This document shows, one piece after another, positions 16,467 through 25,671 of a stretch of 64,000 nt of DNA. Numbering within the stretch: position 1 is the stretch's first letter; each line of letters opens with the position of its first letter. The stretch spans positions 3,100,001 through 3,164,000 of the forward strand of contig OZ245780.1 of assembly GCA_965227905.1 (NCBI GenBank), read 5' to 3'. This DNA comes from CBDDHT01 sp965227905 (lineage in GTDB: Bacteria > Pseudomonadota > Alphaproteobacteria > Rhizobiales > Methyloligellaceae). The position numbers were made by a program, and so were the translations under genes. The notes under the pieces are model-generated. The model was not told the DNA's origin. It ran no database searches and worked only from the letters and a program-made list of their open reading frames with translations.

Positions 16467-17546
16467 ATGGCGGTTTCCAACGACGAAAGTGCGGGTCCCG
16501 TACTCGCCGCCGCTGCCGCGGGCAGCATGAGCGCCGCTACGGCCGCTGAGCTGGACGACAGCGACGCCGCCGACGTACCGGCTCTCTCCGCAGAGGAGGA
16601 GCTGGAAGCCTATCGTGAAATGCTCCTCATTCGCCGTTTCGAGGAAAAGGCCGGCCAACTCTATGGTATGGGCCTGATCGGCGGTTTCTGCCACCTCTAC
16701 ATCGGTCAGGAAGCCGTTGTGATCGGCATGAAAATGGCGATCAAGGAGGGCGATCAGGTCATCACCTCCTACCGCGATCATGGTCATATGCTCGCTTGCG
16801 AAATGGACCCGAAAGGGGTCATGGCCGAACTGACCGGCCGGCGCAGCGGCTATTCGCGCGGCAAGGGCGGGTCGATGCATATGTTCTCGACCGAAAAAGC
16901 CTTTTACGGTGGTCATGGAATCGTTGGTGCTGCAGTCCCATTGGGTACGGGGCTGGCGTTTGCGAACAAGTATCGCGGCAACGATCACGTCTCGCTGACC
17001 TATTTTGGCGATGGTTCGGCAAACCAGGGTCAGGTCTATGAAGCCTTTAATATGGCGAAGCTCTGGTCGCTGCCTGTGATCTTTGTGATCGAGAACAACA
17101 AATATGCGATGGGCACGAGCATCGAGCGCTCGTCTTCGACGACAGATCTATCCCAGCGCGGTGCCAGTTTCGGCATTCCTGGCGAACAGGTCGACGGTAT
17201 GGATGTGCGTGCCGTCAAGGCCGCTGCCGATCGTGTCGTCCAACGTGCGCGAAGCGGAAAGGGGCCTTACATCCTTGAGATGCTGACCTATCGCTATCGC
17301 GGTCACTCCATGTCCGATCCGGCAAAATACCGGACGCGCGACGAGGTCAAGAAGGTCCGCGACGAACAGGATCCGATTGAGCGTGTGCGCATCCGTCTGA
17401 TCGAAACGGGTCGGGCCAGCGAGGATGATCTTAAAGCGATCGACAAGCAGATCCGGGCTATCGTCAACGAGGCTGCGGAGTTTTCCCAGGCAGATCCGGA
17501 GCCCGATCCGTCCGAGCTGACAACCGATGTGTTGATCGACGTTTAG
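16467..17546 (+). CDS. pdhA: Pyruvate dehydrogenase E1 component, alpha subunit
   Basis: This 359-residue subunit binds thiamine diphosphate and, with PdhB, decarboxylates pyruvate in the pyruvate dehydrogenase complex. The cofactor motif is GDGSANQGQVYEAFNMAKLW through VIENN, and the phosphorylation-loop region YRYRGHSMSDP is present. I place the start at 16467 because GGGAGG at 16457-16462 sits four bases before the ATG; the frame is open upstream to 16257. The first 45 or so residues are an Ala-rich, acidic extension not needed for the fold. It is first in the pdhA-pdhB-pdhC-lpd gene order. Confidence 0.95.
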   Translation: MAVSNDESAGPVLAAAAAGSMSAATAAELDDSDAADVPALSAEEELEAYREMLLIRRFEEKAGQLYGMGLIGGFCHLYIGQEAVVIGMKMAIKEGDQVITSYRDHGHMLACEMDPKGVMAELTGRRSGYSRGKGGSMHMFSTEKAFYGGHGIVGAAVPLGTGLAFANKYRGNDHVSLTYFGDGSANQGQVYEAFNMAKLWSLPVIFVIENNKYAMGTSIERSSSTTDLSQRGASFGIPGEQVDGMDVRAVKAAADRVVQRARSGKGPYILEMLTYRYRGHSMSDPAKYRTRDEVKKVRDEQDPIERVRIRLIETGRASEDDLKAIDKQIRAIVNEAAEFSQADPEPDPSELTTDVLIDV

Positions 17547-17625
17547 TCGAACCTGACATTGATCCTGCCCCCATAGGTGTGACCTGGGGCAATTCAGAGA
17601 TACAAAGAGTTTCCGAGGTACGGTA

Positions 17626-19005
17626 ATGCCGAGCGAAGTCCTAATGCCAGCTCTGTCGCCCACCATGGAGGAGGGCAAGCTAGCGAAATGGCTTGTCAAG
17701 GAAGGCGACACAGTCTCGGCCGGCGACGTTATTGCCGAAATCGAGACCGACAAAGCGACCATGGAAGTCGAGGCCATCGATGAAGGCACCGTTTCCAAGA
17801 TCCTCATCGACGAGGGTACCGAAGCTGTCAAAGTCAATACGCCGATCGCATTGATCGCGGGCGACGACGAGGACGACTCGGTCGCAGAAACTGCTGCGCC
17901 TGAAGCGGCCGAAAGCGTTCCCGTCTCGTCTCCGGAGCCTGCGCCCGCCGCGGCAGAGGCAACGAGCGGCGCTGCTGTTGCAACCGTTGCAGCCGACACC
18001 GATGTCCCGGATGGAACGCCTCTCGTTAACATAACGGTCCGCGAGGCTTTGCGGGACGCGATGGCTGAAGAGATGCGCGCCGACGATAGCGTCTTCGTTA
18101 TGGGCGAAGAGGTGGCAGAGTATCAGGGCGCCTACAAGGTCACCCAAGGGCTGCTGGACGAGTTCGGTGCACGCCGGGTTATCGATACGCCAATCACCGA
18201 GCATGGATTTGCCGGCATTGGCGTCGGAGCCGCTTTCGCCGGTCTCAAACCGATTGTCGAATTCATGACGTGGAATTTCGCCATGCAGGCGATCGATCAC
18301 ATCATCAACTCGGCCGCAAAGACCCTCTATATGTCCGGTGGGCAGATGCGCTGCCCGATTGTCTTCCGTGGCCCGAACGGGGCCGCTGCACGCGTCGCGG
18401 CACAGCACAGTCAATGCTTCTCGGCCTGGTATGCCCACATTCCCGGATTGAAAGTCGTCGCACCCTATGGCGCTGCCGATGCGAAGGGCTTGTTGAAAGC
18501 GGCCATCCGCGATCCGAACCCGATCGTATTTCTTGAGCATGAAATTCTCTATGGCCAGAATTTCGAAGTTCCGGACATGGAGGATTGGGTCGTCCCGATC
18601 GGCAAGGCAAAGGTCGTGCGTGCCGGAGACGACGTCACGATCGTCTCTTTCGGGCGTGGAATGGTTCATGCTCTGGAGGCTGCAGACGCTCTGGCGGGTG
18701 ATGGTATTCATGCCGAAGTCATCGACCTGCGTACGCTTCGTCCGTTGGACATGGCGACGATTATCGAGTCCGTAAAAAAGACAAACCGAATCGTGACGGT
18801 TGAAGAGGCCTGGCCGGTCTGCTCTGTCGGGACCGAGGTCTGTGCATCCGTTACACGCGATGCCTTCGATTATCTCGATGCGCCGCCAACTCAGGTTTCA
18901 GGCGCAGACGTGCCGATGCCTTACGCCGCCAATCTGGAAGCAATGGCCCTGCCCAATGCCGCAAAGGTCGTCGAGGCCGCCAAGGCGGTTTGCTACGCCG
19001 GGTAG
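17626..19005 (+). CDS. pdhB: Pyruvate dehydrogenase E1 component, beta subunit, with N-terminal lipoyl domain
   Basis: This 459-residue protein joins a lipoyl domain (1-80, lipoylated lysine in ETDKATMEVEA) through an Ala/Pro/Glu-rich linker (about 84-125) to the transketolase-like E1 beta core (from NITVREALRDAMAEEM onward). Lipoyl-bearing E1 beta is a hallmark of alphaproteobacteria. The lipoyl region is nearly the same in sequence as that of PdhC encoded next door. It forms the heterotetramer with PdhA. The gap to pdhA is 79 bases, and the following pdhC start lies 89 bases after the stop. Confidence 0.96.
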   Translation: MPSEVLMPALSPTMEEGKLAKWLVKEGDTVSAGDVIAEIETDKATMEVEAIDEGTVSKILIDEGTEAVKVNTPIALIAGDDEDDSVAETAAPEAAESVPVSSPEPAPAAAEATSGAAVATVAADTDVPDGTPLVNITVREALRDAMAEEMRADDSVFVMGEEVAEYQGAYKVTQGLLDEFGARRVIDTPITEHGFAGIGVGAAFAGLKPIVEFMTWNFAMQAIDHIINSAAKTLYMSGGQMRCPIVFRGPNGAAARVAAQHSQCFSAWYAHIPGLKVVAPYGAADAKGLLKAAIRDPNPIVFLEHEILYGQNFEVPDMEDWVVPIGKAKVVRAGDDVTIVSFGRGMVHALEAADALAGDGIHAEVIDLRTLRPLDMATIIESVKKTNRIVTVEEAWPVCSVGTEVCASVTRDAFDYLDAPPTQVSGADVPMPYAANLEAMALPNAAKVVEAAKAVCYAG

Positions 19006-19094
19006 GTCATGATCGAACCGGTTTGCAGGACACTTTCCGTGCCGAGGATGATGCTCACATCTCGGCTGTCACCGAGGACAAGGTCTTAAGTAAA

Positions 19095-20432
19095 ATGCCC
19101 ATTCCCATTCTCATGCCTGCGCTGTCGCCCACCATGGAGGAGGGCACGCTTGCCAAGTGGCTCGTCAAGGAAGGCGATACCGTTTCGTCTGGCGACGTCA
19201 TTGCGGAAATCGAGACCGACAAGGCGACCATGGAGGTCGAGGCAGTCGAAGAAGGTACGGTCGGCAAGATCCTCGTCGATGAAGGAACGGCGAATGTCGC
19301 TGTGAATGCAACGATCGCTGTTCTTCTGGAGGAAGGTGAGGACGCCGATGCACTTCCCGAAGATGGCATGACCGATGAGGTCGACAAACTCGAGACGGCT
19401 ATGGAGGCATTGCCGGATCGGAAGCCCGATGTTGTTGAAGCCAAGCCAGCCGCTGCAATGGCGGCGGCAAATGGACAAGCTGGCCGATCATTCGTTAGCC
19501 CGTTGGCGCGGCGACTTGCCGAGCGCGGCGGACTTGATCTGTCACAACTGCAGGGCACAGGGCCACACGGGCGTATCGTCAAGCGCGATATCGAGAAGGC
19601 CCTGAAGGATGGCATTGCAGCCGCGGGGCCTGCTGCTGCCAAGACGGCGGAATCGACCGCTGTTACAACGATCGCGCCGGCCGCATTGCCACCGGCGTTG
19701 CCCGATGAAGAGGTGCTCGCGAACTACGAAGCCGGCAGCTTTGACATTGTGCCGCACGATAATATGCGCAAGACGGTTGCACGTCGGCTAACTCAAGCTA
19801 AGCAGACAGTGCCGCATTTCTATCTGTCGATCGACTGCGAGCTGGATTCACTCCTTGCGGCACGACAGCGCGTCAATGCCATGTCGCCCGAGGATGGTCC
19901 GAACCGCTTCAAGATCTCGGTCAACGACATGATCATCAAGGCGTTGGGCCTGGCGTTGCAGAAAGTGCCGGCGGCCAATGCCATCTGGACCGACGAAGGT
20001 ATGTTGCTCCATCGCGCCTCGGATATTGGTGTTGCCGTTGCGGTGGAAGGTGGCCTGTTCGTCCCGGTCTTGCGTCATGTGGAGATCAAGTCGCTTTCGG
20101 AGATCTCGAATGAGATGCGGGATCTGGCCGACCGCGCTCGAAAGCGCCGTCTCGCACCGCACGAATATCAGGGTGGCACCACCGCCATCTCCAATCTCGG
20201 CATGTTTGGCATCAAGAAGTTCGATGCGGTGATCAACCCGCCGCATGCAACGATCCTTGCCGTTGGTGCCGGTGTCAGACAACCGGTGATTAAGGGCGAC
20301 GATATCGTGCCGCGAACCGTCATGGGTTGCACGCTCTCTTGCGATCACCGTGTCGTGGATGGTGCGCTGGGGGCTGAATTGCTGAATGCGTTCAAGGGAT
20401 TCATCGAAGAACCGGTGACCATGCTGGTCTAA
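19095..20432 (+). CDS. pdhC: Dihydrolipoyl acetyltransferase, E2 of pyruvate dehydrogenase
   Basis: This 445-residue core of the complex transfers the acetyl group to CoA. It has one lipoyl domain (1-80, ETDKATMEVEA), a peripheral-subunit-binding domain (about 135-172, SPLARRLAERGGLDLSQLQG), and the catalytic domain ending in CDHRVVDGALGAE with the HxxxDG active site. I place the start at 19095 (MPIPILMPALSPTMEEG); upstream frame contains no family sequence. A palindromic repeat follows before lpd. Only one lipoyl domain is present, compared with up to three in enterobacteria. Confidence 0.95.
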   Translation: MPIPILMPALSPTMEEGTLAKWLVKEGDTVSSGDVIAEIETDKATMEVEAVEEGTVGKILVDEGTANVAVNATIAVLLEEGEDADALPEDGMTDEVDKLETAMEALPDRKPDVVEAKPAAAMAAANGQAGRSFVSPLARRLAERGGLDLSQLQGTGPHGRIVKRDIEKALKDGIAAAGPAAAKTAESTAVTTIAPAALPPALPDEEVLANYEAGSFDIVPHDNMRKTVARRLTQAKQTVPHFYLSIDCELDSLLAARQRVNAMSPEDGPNRFKISVNDMIIKALGLALQKVPAANAIWTDEGMLLHRASDIGVAVAVEGGLFVPVLRHVEIKSLSEISNEMRDLADRARKRRLAPHEYQGGTTAISNLGMFGIKKFDAVINPPHATILAVGAGVRQPVIKGDDIVPRTVMGCTLSCDHRVVDGALGAELLNAFKGFIEEPVTMLV

Positions 20433-20441
20433 TAGAATTAT

Positions 20442-20518
20442 GCCCCGGACTTGATCCGGAGCCTAGGGCAGCACGACAAGTCGATGTCGTGCCCCTGGGC
20501 CCCGGATCAAGTCCGCGC
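20442..20518. repeat. Palindromic intergenic repeat, copy 2 of 2
   Basis: Same family as 3215-3292: left arm gccccggacttgatccgga (20442-20460), right arm ccccggatcaagtccg (20500-20515), with an extra inner stem gcacgacaag/...gtcgtgc. It sits inside the pdhC-lpd gap, 40 bases before the lpd start, so its hairpin will be in the mRNA if the genes are co-transcribed. Confidence 0.8.
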
Positions 20519-20557
20519 CGTGGAAATTTGAGTAACGTTACGTTCGAGAGGACTCTC

Positions 20558-21958
20558 ATGGCGGAGAATTCGTTTGATGTCGCGGTCATCGGCGCCGGCC
20601 CCGGCGGCTATGTGGCGGCGATCCGGGCAGCCCAGCTCGGCCTGAAGACGGTCATAATCGAGCGTGAGCATATGGGCGGCATCTGCCTCAACTGGGGCTG
20701 TATTCCGACCAAGGCCCTTCTCAGAACGTCGGAACTCTATCATGCGATGACCCATTCGGATGCGTTCGGCATATCGGTCGAAGGTGTCAGCTTCGATATG
20801 GAGAAGATCGTCAAGCGCTCGCGGCAGGTTGCAGGCCAACTCTCAGGCGGCATCTCTTATCTGATGAAGAAGAACAAAGTCACAGTGATCGATGGACAGG
20901 CGCGCCTGGCCGGAGACGGGCGAATTGCGGTCGATGCCAAGGACGGCGCAAGTGAAGTCACGGCCAAGCATATCATCATCGCAACCGGTGCCAGGGCGCG
21001 AACCTTGCCGGGGCTGGAACCCGACGGCAAGCGCATCTGGACCTACAAGGAAGCGATGATTCCAGAGACGATGCCCAAGTCTCTCCTTGTCGTAGGCTCT
21101 GGCGCAATCGGCATCGAGTTTGCCAGCTTTTATCGGACGCTTGGTGCCGAGGTAACCGTCGTCGAGATTATGGACCGGGTTCTTCCTGTCGAGGATGCCG
21201 AGATCTCCGAATTCGCGCAAAAGGCCTTTGAGCGCCAGGGGATGAAGATCAAGACTGGCACGACGGTCGAAAAGCTCGAGCCGGGCGAAGATTCTGTGAC
21301 CGTGACACTCAAGGGCCCCGATGGGGAGAGCGAGACTCACACGGTCGAGCGTGTCATTCTTGCTGTTGGCATCACGGGGAATGTAGAAAATCTCGGCCTG
21401 GAAGACGTTGGCGTCAATGTCGATCGCGGTCATGTCGTGATCGATGAATGGTGCCGGACCGGTGTCGATGGTGTGTATGCCATCGGCGATGTCGCCGGGC
21501 CGCCATGGCTCGCTCACAAGGCCAGTCATGAAGGGATCGTCTGCGTCGAGAAGATTGCCGGTGTCGAAGGCGTTCACCCCCTTGATACGTCACGGATCCC
21601 AGGTTGCACCTATTGCTGGCCCCAAGTTGCGAGTGTGGGCCTGACAGAAGCGGCGGCAAAGGATGCCGGGCACGATATCCGAGTAGGGCGCTTTCCCTAC
21701 CAAGGTAACGGCAAGGCGATTGCGCTTGGTGAGCCGGAAGGGCTTATCAAGACGATTTTTGACAAGGCCACAGGGGAACTTCTCGGCGCTCATATGATTG
21801 GAGCGGAAGTTACCGAGTTGATTCAAGGCTATTCGATTGCCAAGACCCTCGAGACAACGGAAGCCGAATTGATGCACGCGGTGTTCCCGCATCCGACATT
21901 GTCCGAAATGATGCATGAATCGGTACTGGATGCTTACGACCGCGTGATCCATATGTAG
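20558..21958 (+). CDS. lpd: Dihydrolipoyl dehydrogenase, E3
   Basis: This 466-residue flavoprotein reoxidises dihydrolipoamide on PdhC and PdhB, passing electrons to NAD. FAD-binding motif GAGPGGYVAAIRAAQLG is followed by the redox-active disulfide GGICLNWGCIPTKALL. NAD-binding GSGAIGIEFASFY and the C-terminal dimer motif HAVFPHPTLSEMMHE with the active-site His complete the enzyme. The ATG at 20558 is preceded by GAGAGGA at 20546-20552. It is separated from pdhC by a palindromic repeat and could have its own promoter as well. Confidence 0.96.
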   Translation: MAENSFDVAVIGAGPGGYVAAIRAAQLGLKTVIIEREHMGGICLNWGCIPTKALLRTSELYHAMTHSDAFGISVEGVSFDMEKIVKRSRQVAGQLSGGISYLMKKNKVTVIDGQARLAGDGRIAVDAKDGASEVTAKHIIIATGARARTLPGLEPDGKRIWTYKEAMIPETMPKSLLVVGSGAIGIEFASFYRTLGAEVTVVEIMDRVLPVEDAEISEFAQKAFERQGMKIKTGTTVEKLEPGEDSVTVTLKGPDGESETHTVERVILAVGITGNVENLGLEDVGVNVDRGHVVIDEWCRTGVDGVYAIGDVAGPPWLAHKASHEGIVCVEKIAGVEGVHPLDTSRIPGCTYCWPQVASVGLTEAAAKDAGHDIRVGRFPYQGNGKAIALGEPEGLIKTIFDKATGELLGAHMIGAEVTELIQGYSIAKTLETTEAELMHAVFPHPTLSEMMHESVLDAYDRVIHM

Positions 21959-22002
21959 GCTGATGGAAATTCGGATTTAGCGACAAAACCTGAGGTGCTC
22001 AT

Positions 22003-22272
22003 ATGGAACAGTATGGATTGCTCGGTCTGCCGGGCGTCGGCTTTTTTGGAATGCTTGTCATCGGCTTGATTGCCGGCTGGGTCGCGGAAAAGGCAACCGC
22101 CAGCGATCATGGGTTGCTGACAAATCTTCTGGTCGGTATCGCGGGATCATTTGTCGGCGGCAGTTTGGCAGGCGCGCTCGGCATCCAATTCTATGGATTT
22201 CTCGGTTCTCTGATTGTCGCCAGCGTCGGTGCCGTCCTGGTTCTTTTCGTGTGGCAGCGTATGCGGGGCTGA
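22003..22272 (+). CDS. GlsB/YeaQ/YmgE family membrane protein
   Basis: This 89-residue protein has three membrane helices with glycine-rich packing (GFFGMLVIGLIAGWVAEKAT, then LLTNLLVGIAGSFVGGSLAG, then LGSLIVASVGAVLVLFVWQ). This is the GlsB/YeaQ/YmgE (transglycosylase-associated) family, whose function is not settled; stress-response links have been proposed. GAGGTG precedes the ATG. Lying between lpd and lipA in the same direction is common in alphaproteobacteria, and it is probably carried on the same message. Confidence 0.85.
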   Translation: MEQYGLLGLPGVGFFGMLVIGLIAGWVAEKATASDHGLLTNLLVGIAGSFVGGSLAGALGIQFYGFLGSLIVASVGAVLVLFVWQRMRG

Positions 22273-22315
22273 TTGTCATCTTGGGCAACGGCCAAATTCG
22301 GTGTAGGACAAAGCA

Positions 22316-23284
22316 ATGGTGACGGTACTCGATACCACGGCGAAACGCGCCGACGACAACCGCCCGCGTCATCCTGAGAAGGCGCACCGGGCGGATAGCC
22401 CGCTATTGCGCAAACCTTCCTGGATCCGCGTCAAGGCGCCGGGCTCTCCCGTTTATCAGGAGACTCGGCGGATCATGCGGGATCATGGGCTGAATACGGT
22501 CTGTGAGGAAGCCGGGTGCCCGAATATCGGCGAGTGCTGGTCGAAGAAGCATGCGACCATGATGATCATGGGCGATACGTGCACGCGTGCCTGCGCCTTC
22601 TGCAATGTGCGGACAGGCCTGCCGGCGCCGCTCGATCCCGATGAGCCGCGTGGTGTCGGTGACGCCGTCGCCAAGCTGGGGCTAGAGCATATCGTTGTGA
22701 CATCTGTCGACCGCGACGATCTGGCCGACGGCGGTGCTGCTCACTTTGCCGCTGTCATCAGATGCATCCAGGAGGCGTCGCCCGGTACGACAATCGAAGT
22801 CCTGACCCCAGACTTTCTGCGCAAGGACGGTGCGATCGAGACGGTGATCGATGCTGCTCCGGATGTGTTCAATCACAATCTTGAAACGGTTCCGTCGCTT
22901 TACCTGAACATCCGGCCTGGAGCGCGCTACTTTCATTCTCTGCGCCTGCTGCAGCGGGCCAAGGAATGTTCGCCGGAAATATTCACGAAGTCGGGCCTTA
23001 TGGTCGGGCTTGGTGAGACGCGTGTCGAAGTACTGCAGGTGATGGATGATCTCCGCTCGGCCGGCGTCGATTTCCTGACGATCGGTCAGTATCTTCAGCC
23101 GACGCGAAAGCACGCGCCGGTGGATCGGTTCGTGCCGCCGGAGGAATTCGACGCGCTGAAACGAACGGCGGAAGCCAAAGGGTTCTTGCTTGTTGCCGCC
23201 AGCCCGCTGACCCGGTCGTCCTATCATGCAGGTGACGACTTTGCCCGGCTCAAGGCCGCGCGATTGGCGGCATCCGGTCATTAG
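22316..23284 (+). CDS. lipA: Lipoyl synthase
   Basis: This 322-residue radical SAM enzyme inserts two sulfurs into octanoyl groups on lipoyl domains, such as those of PdhB and PdhC encoded upstream. Both iron-sulfur sites are visible: the auxiliary cluster motif CEEAGCPNIGECW and the radical SAM motif CTRACAFCNV. The C-terminal auxiliary serine region PLTRSSYHA is also present. AGGACA stands before the ATG. The 43-base gap to the previous gene suggests co-transcription, which places a maturation enzyme in the same operon as its target complex. Confidence 0.97.
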   Translation: MVTVLDTTAKRADDNRPRHPEKAHRADSPLLRKPSWIRVKAPGSPVYQETRRIMRDHGLNTVCEEAGCPNIGECWSKKHATMMIMGDTCTRACAFCNVRTGLPAPLDPDEPRGVGDAVAKLGLEHIVVTSVDRDDLADGGAAHFAAVIRCIQEASPGTTIEVLTPDFLRKDGAIETVIDAAPDVFNHNLETVPSLYLNIRPGARYFHSLRLLQRAKECSPEIFTKSGLMVGLGETRVEVLQVMDDLRSAGVDFLTIGQYLQPTRKHAPVDRFVPPEEFDALKRTAEAKGFLLVAASPLTRSSYHAGDDFARLKAARLAASGH

Positions 23285-23287
23285 ATC

Positions 23288-23764
23288 ATGCAACAGTTCC
23301 AAACGACCAAACGCGTCCGTCATTCGGCCGAGAACATGTTTCATCTCGTCTCCAAGGTCGAAGACTATCCGCAATTCGTTCCTTTGTGCGAGGCGCTGAC
23401 CGTGCGAAGCCGTGAGGTTCGAGACGAGGGCGATATTCTGATCGCTGACATGACGGTTGCCTACAAACTCATTCGCGAAACCTTCACCAGCCGGGTCACT
23501 CTGGATCCTGCAACGCTTTCCATCCTGGTGGAGTATCTCGATGGACCGTTTCGTCATCTTGAGAACAAGTGGCGTTTTCTCCCTCAAGGATCCGAAGCGA
23601 GCGATATCGATTTCTTTATCGCCTATGAGTTTCGTTCACGCACTCTCCAGATGCTCATGGGCGGTCTTTTCGACAAGGCATTCCGAAAGTTCACGGATGC
23701 CTTTGAGATGAGAGCCGATGCTGTTTATGGGGCAGGGCAGGGGACACAGGCAGTGCAGGTCTAG
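23288..23764 (+). CDS. Coq10/RatA family START-domain protein
   Basis: This 158-residue protein has the START-like fold of the COQ10/RatA family (TKRVRHSAENMFHLVSKVEDYPQFVPLCEALTVRSR, and GPFRHLENKWRF). Bacterial members are proposed to bind ubiquinone and support respiration; the RatA toxin label applies to the E. coli member. It begins three bases after lipA, so it is almost certainly co-translated. Its stop overlaps the stop of the convergent pncC gene by four bases. The role in quinone handling is inferred from the family. Confidence 0.88.
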   Translation: MQQFQTTKRVRHSAENMFHLVSKVEDYPQFVPLCEALTVRSREVRDEGDILIADMTVAYKLIRETFTSRVTLDPATLSILVEYLDGPFRHLENKWRFLPQGSEASDIDFFIAYEFRSRTLQMLMGGLFDKAFRKFTDAFEMRADAVYGAGQGTQAVQV

Positions 23765-24261
23765 GACTGCACAAGCGACGATAGAAGATCTAGTGCACGG
23801 GCGACCGTAAGGCTGCGCACCGCAGATCGCCCTACATCTCCGAAATCACATCGAATATGGGTGATGTCGCCATCGCGCTGTGCCGCTGCGATATGCACGA
23901 GGCCAACTGGCTTTTCTACTGTACCTCCGCCAGGGCCGGCGACGCCCGTAACGGCGATAGCGATGTCCGCTTTCGAATGCGCAATAGCGCCGGCCGCCAT
24001 TGCGCGCGCGACATCTTCGCTGACGGCGCCAAAGCGTTCAATCAGTTCCGCGTCGACGCCGAGACTCTCGGTCTTGGCAGCATTTGAATAGGTGACAAAT
24101 CCGCGTTCGAAAACATCGGAGGATCCGGCGATCTCGGTGAGCGTGCCCGCAATCAAACCGCCGGTGCAGGATTCCGCCGTTGCGAGCAAGATGCCATTTT
24201 GGCGGCATTGCTCCAGAAGCGTCGTCGCCGATTGGATTAGCGTATCTTCCACGATTTCCAC
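23761..24261 (-). CDS. pncC: Nicotinamide-nucleotide amidohydrolase (CinA C-terminal domain)
   Basis: This 166-residue stand-alone CinA C-terminal domain deamidates nicotinamide mononucleotide to nicotinate mononucleotide in NAD recycling. The motif ATAESCTGGLIAGTLTEIAGSS with the conserved serine and GFVTYSNAAKTESLGV are visible, as is the glycine-rich GVAGPGGGTVEKPVG. It starts six bases after the ispDF stop on the same strand, so the two form an operon, as in many relatives. Confidence 0.92.
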   Translation of the reverse strand: MEIVEDTLIQSATTLLEQCRQNGILLATAESCTGGLIAGTLTEIAGSSDVFERGFVTYSNAAKTESLGVDAELIERFGAVSEDVARAMAAGAIAHSKADIAIAVTGVAGPGGGTVEKPVGLVHIAAAQRDGDITHIRCDFGDVGRSAVRSLTVARALDLLSSLVQS

Positions 24262-24266
24262 CTCGT

Positions 24267-25460
24267 CTAGGGGAGCCAGACAGATGCCGTCGCTTGCGCT
24301 GCGATTCCTTCGCGCCGACCTGTAAAGCCAAGGCGCTCGGTTGTCGTCGCCTTGACGCTGACCCGTCCGATGTCAATGTCGAGGATATCCGCGATTCTGC
24401 GACACATGGCTTCACGGTGCGGACCGATACGCGGTTCCTCGCAGATGATTGTTACATCCACATTGGCAATGCGTCCGCCTTTCGCGGCAACGCGAGATCC
24501 GGCGTCACTGAGAAACACGTGAGAATCTGCGCCACGCCACTGCGGGTCACTTGGCGGAAAATGGGTTCCGATATCGCCGTCGCCGATCGCTCCAAGAATG
24601 GCATCGGTGAGCGCATGCAGTCCGACGTCAGCATCCGAATGACCATGCAACGTCCGCTCATGCGGAATATCGATCCCGCATAGCGTGACATGATCGCCGT
24701 TCGAAAAGCCATGAACGTCATATCCGTGTCCGAACCGCCAATCGCCACCTGGCGCTGCGGCATCGGACCGGAGGCGCTGCTCAGCCATTACAAAGTCCTC
24801 GTTGGATGTCAGTTTTATATTGTGTGCAGTACCTTCAACGAGAGCGATGTGGAGCCCATGCCATTCGGCAATCGCGGCGTCATCGGTGAAGTCTTCTCGG
24901 CCTGCTGCCGCAGCCGCCTCGTGGGCAGCGAGGATCGCCGCATAGTGGAAGCCTTGCGGTGTCTGCGCTGCATAGAGTCCATCACGAGGCACTGTTTCGC
25001 CAACAGCGCCATTCGCACCGCGTTTAAGTGTGTCCGAAACCGGCAGGGCGGGCAGGGCGCCTTCATTCCCGGCAAGGCTGTCGATAATCCGATCGATCAG
25101 ATCCGGCGAAAGAAAGGGGCGGGCACCGTCATGGATCAGGACATTTTGGGGTGGTTTATCCTGCAGAGCCTGCAATCCAGCCAGCACAGAGGCTTGCCGT
25201 GTGGCACCGCCATGCACTGGTGCGGCAATAGAACCGCCCAGATCTTTGCGAATGTCATCGAACATCGATCTGTCATCAGGATGGATCACCGGCACGATTG
25301 TCTCTATGGCAGAATGGTCTGATAGCGCACTCAGCGTGCGTCCAAGAACGCTTACGCCGGCAAGCATCCGATACTGCTTTGGTGTGGTCGTTGTGGACGT
25401 TTTCGCACGCGACCCACGCCCGGCCGCCACCACAATGATAGCAGTGTGAACATCGGTCAT
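24267..25460 (-). CDS. ispDF: Bifunctional IspD/IspF, methylerythritol phosphate pathway
   Basis: This 397-residue fusion performs two non-consecutive steps of isoprenoid precursor synthesis. The N-terminal IspD part (1-235) has the nucleotide-binding region VVAAGRGSRAKTST and TPKQY; it makes CDP-methylerythritol. The C-terminal IspF part (from about 238) begins FGHGYDVHGF, with metal-binding Asp and His, and continues GHSDADVGLHALTDAILGA and HFPPSDPQW. Fused ispDF is typical of alphaproteobacteria. Divergent from dusB across a 211-base gap. Confidence 0.96.
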   Translation of the reverse strand: MTDVHTAIIVVAAGRGSRAKTSTTTTPKQYRMLAGVSVLGRTLSALSDHSAIETIVPVIHPDDRSMFDDIRKDLGGSIAAPVHGGATRQASVLAGLQALQDKPPQNVLIHDGARPFLSPDLIDRIIDSLAGNEGALPALPVSDTLKRGANGAVGETVPRDGLYAAQTPQGFHYAAILAAHEAAAAAGREDFTDDAAIAEWHGLHIALVEGTAHNIKLTSNEDFVMAEQRLRSDAAAPGGDWRFGHGYDVHGFSNGDHVTLCGIDIPHERTLHGHSDADVGLHALTDAILGAIGDGDIGTHFPPSDPQWRGADSHVFLSDAGSRVAAKGGRIANVDVTIICEEPRIGPHREAMCRRIADILDIDIGRVSVKATTTERLGFTGRREGIAAQATASVWLP

Positions 25461-25590
25461 TTCAACTCCCGCCTCGCATCCTGCAGCCCCTTGAATATCG
25501 GCGCAGGACCCTAAGACATTTGTGCCATATGACCAAAATTCAGGATTTCTGGGCGCAAATGCTTGCGTAAAGCATGTGGCTTTCAGTCCC

Positions 25591-25619
25591 TTGCAAGGAA
25601 ACCCGAATGCTCATATTCT
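25591..25619 (+). promoter_or_regulatory. Candidate promoter of dusB-ntrBC
   Basis: TTGCAA at 25591-25596 and TATTCT at 25614-25619 are separated by 17 bases, a good fit to a housekeeping promoter, about 50 bases before the dusB start. The -35 lies within the palindrome CCTTGCAAGG (25589-25598). Sequence match only. Confidence 0.4.
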
Positions 25620-25671
25620 GCCCAAGAATACGGCAACAGGTATCGTTGCATAATTATTAGGCAGATGGTTT

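Noticed and set aside
17680..18711. A 343-codon minus-strand frame opposite pdhB
   Set aside because: Shadow of the strongly conserved pdhB coding sequence.
25461..25671. A tRNA or small RNA in the ispDF-dusB gap
   Set aside because: No cloverleaf could be drawn; only short palindromes and a promoter-like pair are present.
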